From CATOSP01 sp965237775 (GTDB lineage Bacteria; Chloroflexota; Dehalococcoidia; Lucifugimonadales; UBA3495), in contig OZ250155.1 of NCBI GenBank assembly GCA_965237775.1, positions 620,001 through 684,000 of the forward strand: a DNA stretch of 64,000 nt, written 5' to 3'. Below are positions 21,378 to 27,914 of this stretch, in pieces. The notes under the pieces are model-generated. The model ran no database searches. It worked only from the letters and a program-made list of their open reading frames with translations, and was not told the origin of the DNA. Numbering within the stretch: position 1 is the stretch's first letter; each line of letters opens with the position of its first letter. The position numbers and the translations under genes are program-made.

Positions 21378-21965
21378 ATGAGTACGGATGCGAGCGCCAC
21401 TGACGCCAGCGAAAAGGAGGAACCACAATCGGTTAAGGGCCCGCGAATCAACAAGGGCCTGACAATCGTCAATACGGGGAACGGCAAAGGCAAGACCACC
21501 GCGGCCATGGGCGTATTGTTCCGGTCCTGGGGGCGGGACCTCAACGTGATCATGCTCCAGTTTATAAAACACTCCACCGCTAATTTCGGCGAGCAAAGGG
21601 CTGCCAAGAAAATCGGCGTCGAAATGCGGGCTATGGGCGACGGGTTCACCTGGCGTTCACGGGACCTGGACCAGACCGCCGACCTTGCCAGGGCTCATTG
21701 GGAGGACTGCAAGGAGATCATCGCCGCCGGGAAGCACGACGTGGTTATCCTGGACGAGTTCACCTACCCCATGCACTACGGCTGGATCCCCGTCGAGGAA
21801 GTCCTGGAAGTCCTGCAAAACCGTCCGGAGATGCAGCACATAATCATTACCGGCCGCCACGCGCCGGAAGCCCTCGTCGAATACGCCGACCTGGTCACCG
21901 AAATGAACGTGGTAAAACACCCGTACCAGCAGGGAATCAAAGCGCAGCCGGGGATAGAGTTTTAG
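21378..21965 (+). CDS. cobO: cob(I)yrinic acid a,c-diamide adenosyltransferase CobO/BtuR
   Basis: CobO attaches the 5'-deoxyadenosyl group of ATP to the cobalt of corrinoids. The 195-residue protein has the P-loop NTGNGKGKTTAA near residue 35, LQFIKHSTANFGEQ, the conserved DVVILDEF and the IITGRHAPEALVEYADLVTE block. Length is normal. It starts at the ATG at 21378 and lies 24 bases after cbiA and 2 bases before cobT, consistent with one transcript. Confidence 0.94.
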   Translation: MSTDASATDASEKEEPQSVKGPRINKGLTIVNTGNGKGKTTAAMGVLFRSWGRDLNVIMLQFIKHSTANFGEQRAAKKIGVEMRAMGDGFTWRSRDLDQTADLARAHWEDCKEIIAAGKHDVVILDEFTYPMHYGWIPVEEVLEVLQNRPEMQHIIITGRHAPEALVEYADLVTEMNVVKHPYQQGIKAQPGIEF

Positions 21966-21967
21966 TC

Positions 21968-23062
21968 ATGCCGATTTCTACGCTAGTTGACGAGACCCTT
22001 GCACAGATCGGTCCGCTGGACCAGGAAGCGATGGACGCGGCCCGCGCCCGCCAAAACATCCTGACAAAGCCGCTGGGGAGCCTGGGACGGCTGGAGGAAA
22101 TATCCATACTGCTTGCCGGAATGTTCGGGCAGGCAATCCCCAGCATCGGGAGGAAGACCACGATTCTGGCCGCGGGGGACCACGGAGTGGTGGAGGAGGG
22201 CGTCAGCGCCTATCCCCAGGCTGTGACTCCGCAGATGGTGCTCAACTTCTTGCGGGGCGGCGCGGCGATCAATGTGCTGGCCCGACACGTGGGCGCCGAA
22301 ATCCTGATCCTTGACGCTGGAGTTGCCGCCGACCTCGAACCCGACCCGGCGCTCCGTTCCGTCAAGATAGGTTACGGCACGGCGAATATGGCCAAGGGCC
22401 CCGCCATGACCCGCGATCAAGCAGTCCAGTGCTTGGAGACCGGCATTGAAGCCGCCAACGAGCAGATCGCCGAGGGAGCCGACATCATCGCATTCGGCGA
22501 TATGGGCATCGGAAATACGACATCCTCCAGCGCCATAACATCCGTCGTGACGGGCGCGGACCCCTCGTTGACCACGGGGCGCGGGACCGGGCTGGACGAT
22601 CCTGGCCTTGAGCACAAGGTCCAGGTAGTGCGGACCTCATTAGAATTGAACCGTCCCAACGCCAACGACGGTTTGGACATACTCACCAAGGTGGGAGGAT
22701 TCGAAATCGGTGTCCTGGCGGGGGCGATGCTTGCGACCGCCGCGGGAAGGCGTCCGGTCATCGTTGACGGCTTTATTTCGGGCGCGGCCGCGCTGATTGC
22801 CTGGACGCTTAGCCCACAGGCCGGGCAATACATGCTCGCTTCCCATCAATCGGTGGAGCCTGGGCACCGGATCGCTCTGGACAAGATGGGCGTCTGGCCC
22901 TTGCTGGACCTGGGTATGCGTCTGGGAGAAGGCACGGGAGCGGTGTTGGCCATGCCGATCATCGAGGCTGCCGCCAAGTGCCTGGCTGAGATGGCGACCT
23001 TCTCGGACGCGGGGGTTTCGGAGAGGATTGAAGACGAAGACGGCGACGGTACTTCGTCCTGA
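21968..23062 (+). CDS. cobT: nicotinate-nucleotide--dimethylbenzimidazole phosphoribosyltransferase CobT
   Basis: CobT makes alpha-ribazole phosphate, the lower-ligand nucleotide of cobamides. The 364-residue protein (ATG at 21968, two bases after the cobO stop) shows family blocks TKPLGSLGRLEEI, AAGDHGVVEEGVSAYPQ, NFLRGGAAINVLAR, FGDMGIGNTTSSSA and the C-terminal GMRLGEGTGAVLA with the catalytic Glu. The frame is also open upstream, within cobO, but that part is not CobT. The CobT specificity for DMB or other bases cannot be told. Confidence 0.94.
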   Translation: MPISTLVDETLAQIGPLDQEAMDAARARQNILTKPLGSLGRLEEISILLAGMFGQAIPSIGRKTTILAAGDHGVVEEGVSAYPQAVTPQMVLNFLRGGAAINVLARHVGAEILILDAGVAADLEPDPALRSVKIGYGTANMAKGPAMTRDQAVQCLETGIEAANEQIAEGADIIAFGDMGIGNTTSSSAITSVVTGADPSLTTGRGTGLDDPGLEHKVQVVRTSLELNRPNANDGLDILTKVGGFEIGVLAGAMLATAAGRRPVIVDGFISGAAALIAWTLSPQAGQYMLASHQSVEPGHRIALDKMGVWPLLDLGMRLGEGTGAVLAMPIIEAAAKCLAEMATFSDAGVSERIEDEDGDGTSS

Positions 23063-23094
23063 CGCCCTTCCTCGTTGCTCTTAGCTTCCTCACC

Positions 23095-23844
23095 GTGTTT
23101 CCCACTCCTTCCAGGGGGACCCTGGTCCAAGGAGACATCAGCAACTCTCGGGCCTATTACCCTCTGATAGGACTGCTGCTTGGTGGAGTCGTGGCCGCCT
23201 TGGAATGGGGAAGCGACGAGTTGTTTCTGCTCCCCTTTCTGACCCCCGCGATTCTGATCGTCTTCTTGATAGTGATGACACGGGGCCTCCACCTGGACGG
23301 CCTGATGGACGTGTGCGACGGGCTGTTCGGTGGGTACACTCGTGAACGCCGCCTGGAGATCATGCGAGACTCGAACGTCGGGGCCTTCGCGGTGGCCGGC
23401 GCTTTAGGGGTGTTGCTTCTGAAGTACGGCGCGTTGCTGTCTTTGATATCGCTGCCGTGGCAGGGGAAGCTACCGGTCCTGCTTATGTTCCCCGTTATCT
23501 CCAGGTGGACGATGGTCCTGTTGCTAGGGGCTTTCCCCTACGCGCGGGGATCTGGCCTGGGCTCTCCCTTCCATCAAGGCGGAGGTGGGGTGGCGACCAC
23601 GGCAGCGGCGGTGACCGCGACGGCGGCGGCGGTGTTGATCGCCGGTGTCGGCGGGGTTTCGATACTCGTGGGGGCGTCGGTCCTGGCGCTACTGATGGGG
23701 AAGGTAGTGGTCAAGCTGCTGGGCGGTCTGACCGGGGACGTCTACGGGGCCGCGAACGAGATGACCGAGGTCCTGGTCCTGATAGCGGCGGTGGCGATCG
23801 CTCCATACGGCTTCCTAGAGCCCATTCACCGGATAGTATTGTAG
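23095..23844 (+). CDS. cobS: adenosylcobinamide-GDP ribazoletransferase CobS
   Basis: CobS joins AdoCbi-GDP and alpha-ribazole(-phosphate) in the membrane to complete the cobamide. The 249-residue form has GLHLDGLMDVCDGLFGG, the Mg-binding aspartate motif, then RERRLEIMRDSNVGAFAVAG, and about six hydrophobic helices. The GTG at 23095 cuts into the usual first helix; in-frame codons upstream read TPFLVALSFLT as in the family, back to a CTG at 23059 that overlaps the cobT stop. The true start may be that CTG or another rare codon. Confidence 0.88.
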   Translation: MFPTPSRGTLVQGDISNSRAYYPLIGLLLGGVVAALEWGSDELFLLPFLTPAILIVFLIVMTRGLHLDGLMDVCDGLFGGYTRERRLEIMRDSNVGAFAVAGALGVLLLKYGALLSLISLPWQGKLPVLLMFPVISRWTMVLLLGAFPYARGSGLGSPFHQGGGGVATTAAAVTATAAAVLIAGVGGVSILVGASVLALLMGKVVVKLLGGLTGDVYGAANEMTEVLVLIAAVAIAPYGFLEPIHRIVL

Positions 23845-23895
23845 GCGCCAACTACGATGGACACAAACACAGACACGGAGACGGGGAACTAAACG

Positions 23896-24840
23896 ATGGT
23901 CTGGGGAGACCCCCTCGACCTTGCGGCGCTGGCGCTGGCGGTAGTATTGGACTTGGTGTTGGGTGAGCCACACTACCGCTTGCATCCCACGGTCTGGATC
24001 GGGAAGACCGTCGCCTTGGCGGACAGGTTGGCCCCAAGGACTCCCGTGGCAGGGACCATTGCCGGCGCGGCCGTCGCCCTGGTCGTACCCGCCCTCTGGG
24101 CAGTGGCGGCATATCTGGTGGTCGTGGGGGTCCGGGAGATCCACGGAGCGGCCTATGTCTTGGTGGGGGCGGTTTTGCTCAAGACCACGTTTTCGGTGAA
24201 GATGCTTCAACAGGTGGCGGTCCAGGTGCGCTCCGCCCTAATGTCCGGCGACATTGTCCAGGTACGGGCTTTGATGGGTTCCCTGGTCAGCCGCGACCCT
24301 TCCCAGCTTTCGGCTGAACAAGCAACGGCGGCCACGGTGGAATCGGTGTCCGAGAACATTTCAGACAGCTTTATCGGGCCTTGGCTGGCTTTCGCGTTGT
24401 TCGGCCTGCCGGGGGCTGTTGCTTACCGGGCCATCAACACTCTCGACAGCATGATCGGTTATCATGGCGTTTACGAGTACCTGGGCAAAGCGTCGGCCAA
24501 ACTGGATGACGTCGTGAACCTGGTCCCGTCCCGATTGACTGGTCTGCTTCTGGTTATCGGCGGACTGGCCCTGCCCGGACAGCGGGCCTCTGGGGCGTGG
24601 CGGATCATGCTTCGGGACCACGGAAGGACCGAGAGCCCAAACGCCGGATGGAGCATGAGCAGCATGGCCGGAGCGTTGGGAGTGGAACTTGAGAAGCTCG
24701 GCCATTACCGCCTGGGTGACCCGGTCCGGACCCTGGAACCAGAGGACATCACCAGAGCGGTGCAGTCCATGTACCTAGTGGCGGCATTGGGACTTATGTT
24801 GGGGTTGGGCGTAACCCTACTGAGGACGTTCATCTTCTGA
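23896..24840 (+). CDS. cbiB: adenosylcobinamide-phosphate synthase CbiB/CobD
   Basis: CbiB couples adenosylcobyric acid with aminopropanol (phosphate). The 314-residue membrane protein begins with LDLVLGEPHYRLHPTVWIGK, the family opening, and has SRDPSQLSAEQATAATVESV, SENISDSFIGPW, AYRAINTLDSMIGYH and GNAGWSMSSMAGALGV-like (here PNAGWSMSSMAGALGVELEK) blocks. Several transmembrane helices are evident. It starts at the ATG at 23896 and is followed by the CobD-like gene that makes its aminopropanol-phosphate substrate. Confidence 0.93.
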   Translation: MVWGDPLDLAALALAVVLDLVLGEPHYRLHPTVWIGKTVALADRLAPRTPVAGTIAGAAVALVVPALWAVAAYLVVVGVREIHGAAYVLVGAVLLKTTFSVKMLQQVAVQVRSALMSGDIVQVRALMGSLVSRDPSQLSAEQATAATVESVSENISDSFIGPWLAFALFGLPGAVAYRAINTLDSMIGYHGVYEYLGKASAKLDDVVNLVPSRLTGLLLVIGGLALPGQRASGAWRIMLRDHGRTESPNAGWSMSSMAGALGVELEKLGHYRLGDPVRTLEPEDITRAVQSMYLVAALGLMLGLGVTLLRTFIF

Positions 24841-24900
24841 ATTCCGACCGAATTCCGGCCGGACCTGGCAGACCCAAGACATCTGACCTCCCAACGGAAA

Positions 24901-26043
24901 ATGACCGAACAAACCAGCGAAACGAACATCGGACCCTCCCAGACCTCCGTCCGGCCGGTTCACGGTGGAGTGAGGCCCGGCGACTTGCGCGCCCTAGGGT
25001 TGAAGCCCGAAGACGTCCTCGACTTTAGCGCCAGCGTCAGCCCTATTGGTCCACCGTCCGGCCTCTGGCAAGCCATTATGGAAGTGGACCTGTCGGCCTA
25101 CCCGGACCCAGAGTGTCTTGAGTTAAGGGAAGCCCTGTCCAGTCACCTTTCGCCGGTTGGGGTCGATGCGCGCGCAGTCCCGATAGACCGGATATGGGTC
25201 GGCAACGGTTCCACGGAATTGATTCACCTGCTGACCCGGTCATTTCTGCCGCAGAGGCGTGGCGGTCCCAACACCGTGTTGCAGTTCACCCCCACCTACG
25301 GAGAGTATTCCGGCGCGTCGCGGTTGGCGGGAGCGCAAGTTTTGGACCTAACCGCTTCCGGCTCGCCGCCTTTTGGCTGGGACCTCCAGGATGCGGCGCG
25401 TCTGATCGACCAACAACGACCCAGTCTGGTGTTCCTCTGCAATCCGAACAATCCCACCGGGGTCTACCTGGGTGATGAAGACGTGCAATTCCTGGCCAAG
25501 GCCGTGACGGCAACCGGCGGCCTTCTCGTCTTGGACGAGGCCTACCTGTCCTTCGTAGCCGATTCTTGGAACAGCCTACGATTGCTCGACGGCGGAAACG
25601 TGGCCCTGCTCCGCTCTATGACCAAGGACTACGCACTGACCGCCCTTAGGTTGGGCTACATCGTGGCATCCGAGGAAGTGATCGAGACCATCGCGGCCCT
25701 GCAGCCGGACTGGAGTGTCAACGGTTTGGCTCAGGCGGCGGGGTTGGTTGCCCTGTCGGACTCAGACTACTTGGACCGGGCCAGGACGGAGGTGGACAAA
25801 GGGAAAAGTCTTCTACGGGACCGGCTGGGGAGGCTGGGCTTTACGGTCCATCCATCACACGCGAATTACTTGTTGATCGACGTTGGCGACGCCGCCCAGT
25901 GGCGGGACCGGCTCACGCGCCGGGGCCTGTTCGTCCGCGATTGCGCCTCCTTCGGCTTGCCCAGTTGCATCCGGGTCGGAATTCGCGCACTGCCAGATTG
26001 CCAACGCTTGGCGAACGCGATGACGGAGCTTGCGGGAAACTGA
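24901..26043 (+). CDS. threonine-phosphate decarboxylase CobD-like (class I aminotransferase fold)
   Basis: The 380-residue PLP enzyme has LDFSASVSPIGPPSGLWQAI at the start, GNGSTELIHLL, NPNNPTGVYL, LLVLDEAYLSF and the PLP lysine in SMTKDYALTALRLGY. Sequence alone cannot fully separate CobD from histidinol-phosphate aminotransferase, but the short DFSASVSP opening and position directly after cbiB favour L-threonine-O-3-phosphate decarboxylase, the source of aminopropanol phosphate. It is intact and ends the B12 gene run. Confidence 0.82.
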   Translation: MTEQTSETNIGPSQTSVRPVHGGVRPGDLRALGLKPEDVLDFSASVSPIGPPSGLWQAIMEVDLSAYPDPECLELREALSSHLSPVGVDARAVPIDRIWVGNGSTELIHLLTRSFLPQRRGGPNTVLQFTPTYGEYSGASRLAGAQVLDLTASGSPPFGWDLQDAARLIDQQRPSLVFLCNPNNPTGVYLGDEDVQFLAKAVTATGGLLVLDEAYLSFVADSWNSLRLLDGGNVALLRSMTKDYALTALRLGYIVASEEVIETIAALQPDWSVNGLAQAAGLVALSDSDYLDRARTEVDKGKSLLRDRLGRLGFTVHPSHANYLLIDVGDAAQWRDRLTRRGLFVRDCASFGLPSCIRVGIRALPDCQRLANAMTELAGN

Positions 26044-26157
26044 TTGCGCAGGCCCCGCGACAACCAGGCTCTGCCCTCCTACACCCGCCTTGGGTCCCCT
26101 TGCTGTACCCCATACCGGCGGTTAGAATGGGTAAATCCTGGCCCGCAAGGAGGCGAC

Positions 26158-26754
26158 ATGGCTACCAGAGAGGTTGAGGCAACCAGCAAGTTTAACAGCG
26201 CATTCGGCGCGCCCTCGGACCGGGCCGTCACCAAACTCAAGGGTCACCTTACTCCGTGGGTCCAGGAATTCGTCCGCAACGCCCCATTCGCCGTAATGGC
26301 CACCACCGACGGCGATGGGAACTGCGACGCCTCCCCCAAGGGCGGCAAGCCCGGTTTCGTTCGCGTCTTGGACGAGACCCATCTCCTGTTTCCAGACGTA
26401 GCCGGCAATAGGCTCTTCCAGTCTTACCAGAACGTTGAAGCCAACCCCCACGTAGGACTTATCTTCTTCATCCCTGGAGTCAACGACACCGTGCGCGTCA
26501 ATGGCAAGGCGAGCATCGTTACCAAAGACGAGCTTGACCGGCAGAGCGTGGAGCTTTCCCTCTACGAGTTGGACGACAATTCCAAGCACCTGCAGGGAAT
26601 GCTTATTGAGGTGGACGAAGCCTATAGCCATTGTCCCCGCGCGCTGAAGTTCTCCAAGCTCTGGGACCCCGCCGAGATAGCCAAGAACCAGGAAGACTCC
26701 CCCATCCCCAACCGGACCGACGAGAACTACTTCAAGCATCCCGGCGGGGCCTAG
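26158..26754 (+). CDS. pyridoxamine 5'-phosphate oxidase-family (split-barrel flavin/heme) protein
   Basis: The ATG at 26158 follows AAGGAGG by five bases and gives 198 residues. VQEFVRNAPFAVMATTDGDG, CDASPKGGKPGFV, LLFPDVAGNRLFQSYQNV and PHVGLIFFIPGVNDTVRVNG are the split-barrel blocks of the PNPOx superfamily (MSMEG_1061-like subgroup). Such proteins bind FMN, F420 or heme; the C-terminal CPRALKFSKLW segment is typical of flavin-linked members. The substrate is unknown. The frame extends upstream to 26044 without a ribosome site. Confidence 0.85.
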   Translation: MATREVEATSKFNSAFGAPSDRAVTKLKGHLTPWVQEFVRNAPFAVMATTDGDGNCDASPKGGKPGFVRVLDETHLLFPDVAGNRLFQSYQNVEANPHVGLIFFIPGVNDTVRVNGKASIVTKDELDRQSVELSLYELDDNSKHLQGMLIEVDEAYSHCPRALKFSKLWDPAEIAKNQEDSPIPNRTDENYFKHPGGA

Positions 26755-26764
26755 CCGTTCCGCC

Positions 26765-27118
26765 ATGGGTGTTTTCCTCGTTCCACTCGAAATCGGGAAT
26801 CCTCTTAACCAGTTTACAGAAACGGTAGAGGCACTGGTCGACACCGGCGCTATTTACTCGATGGCGCCATCATCTCTGCTCTCCGGTCTGGGGATCGAAC
26901 CCATCGAAACCATTACATTTAACGTCGCGGATGGCAGGACAGTTGATTACCCGACCGCTTGGGCCGCTTTTAGGGCGGCAGGACGACGAGGCATGGCCCG
27001 CGTAATCTTCGGTCCAGAGAACAGATACCTTCTCGGTGCAACCACTCTCGAAGACCTGAGGTTGATCCCGGACCCGATGAACCAGCGCCTTGTGCCTGGG
27101 GAAACTCCCCTACTCTAG
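26765..27118 (+). CDS. retropepsin-like aspartyl protease, copy A
   Basis: This 117-residue protein has the active-site triad ALVDTGA at D26-T27-G28 and the later LLGATTLEDLRL, the hydrophobic-Gly psi-loop pattern of single-domain, retroviral-type aspartic proteases. Such enzymes work as homodimers. It lies 10 bases after the PNPOx gene. The following gene is a truncated M16 peptidase, and the whole AP plus M16-start unit is repeated at 27483 onward (copy B, roughly 60% identical by eye). Confidence 0.8.
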   Translation: MGVFLVPLEIGNPLNQFTETVEALVDTGAIYSMAPSSLLSGLGIEPIETITFNVADGRTVDYPTAWAAFRAAGRRGMARVIFGPENRYLLGATTLEDLRLIPDPMNQRLVPGETPLL

Positions 27119-27199
27119 CCTTGCAGCCCTGGTTCCCAGAACCTTTACTCCCCAGTCTGATACCGCCCTATCGCGCTAACAGACTTGAAGGAACCTGAA

Positions 27200-27604
27200 A
27201 TGGTGTCCATTCCTTTTGAAAAGCTCACTCTGTCCAACGGCCTCGACGTCATCCTCCACGAAGACCACTCGATTCCGCTGGTGGCGGTCAACGTCTGGTA
27301 CCATGTCGGCTCCAAGGATGAGGAAGTAGGCCGCACCGGCTTTGCCCACCTCTTCGAACACATGATGTTCGAGGGCTCGGGTCACCACAACCACAGCCAC
27401 TTCGACCCTCTCCAGAAGGCCGGAGCAAACCTGAACGGCTCCACCACTCCCGACCGCACCAACTACTGGGAGGACATCCCCCGTGGGAACATTCCGAGTC
27501 CCCCTGGAAATCGGCAACCCGTCTACGCAGGTAGCCCGGACCGTGGATGCGCTCGTCGATACCGGGGCCACGTTCTCAATGGTCCCCTCATCGCTATTGC
27601 GTAG
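27200..27604 (+). pseudogene. truncated M16 peptidase copy (first 94 codons) running into copy B of the protease
   Basis: From the ATG at 27200, 94 codons encode exactly the same residues as the start of the full peptidase at 27915, including the zinc motif HLFEHMMFEG. By my count 17 codons differ and all are synonymous. After the shared ...WEDIP the sequence switches to the start codon of the next protease gene (27483), and the frame continues for about 41 unrelated codons to 27604. It lacks more than 85% of the peptidase and cannot be an active M16 enzyme. Confidence 0.85.
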
Positions 27605-27836
27605 ACTGGGCCTTGAGCCCTTCATGATTGTGACCTTTCGCATCGCGAATGGCGAAACGGTCGAATACCCGACGGCCTGGGCGACCTTTTCGGCAGCAGG
27701 CCGGTCAGGGATGGCTCGGGTCATCTTCGGTCCTGAAGACCAATATCTGCTAGGCGCAACCACCCTTGAGGATTTGATACTGGTACCAGACCCGATAAAC
27801 GAGCGATTGGTCCCGACTGAAGCGCTGTTGATGTAG
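27483..27836 (+). CDS. retropepsin-like aspartyl protease, copy B
   Basis: A 117-residue paralog of copy A with the same length and layout: DALVDTGATFSMVPSSLLRR holds the D-T-G, and LLGATTLEDLILVPDPINER is the C-terminal block. Its GTG start is the exact point where the truncated M16 copy ends, so the gene has no upstream spacer and no ribosome site of its own; translation may depend on the fragment ahead of it. The full M16 gene follows 78 bases later. Confidence 0.8.
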   Translation: MGTFRVPLEIGNPSTQVARTVDALVDTGATFSMVPSSLLRRLGLEPFMIVTFRIANGETVEYPTAWATFSAAGRSGMARVIFGPEDQYLLGATTLEDLILVPDPINERLVPTEALLM

Positions 27837-27914
27837 AGCTATGTCCTTCCGCCCGTGACTCCATCAGGCCGGCGCTATCGCCGGCGAAAGCAATCCTAAC
27901 TAAAGGACTCGATT

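Noticed and set aside
22846..23292. 148-codon minus-strand frame over the cobT/cobS junction
   Set aside because: Antisense to conserved CobT and CobS motifs.
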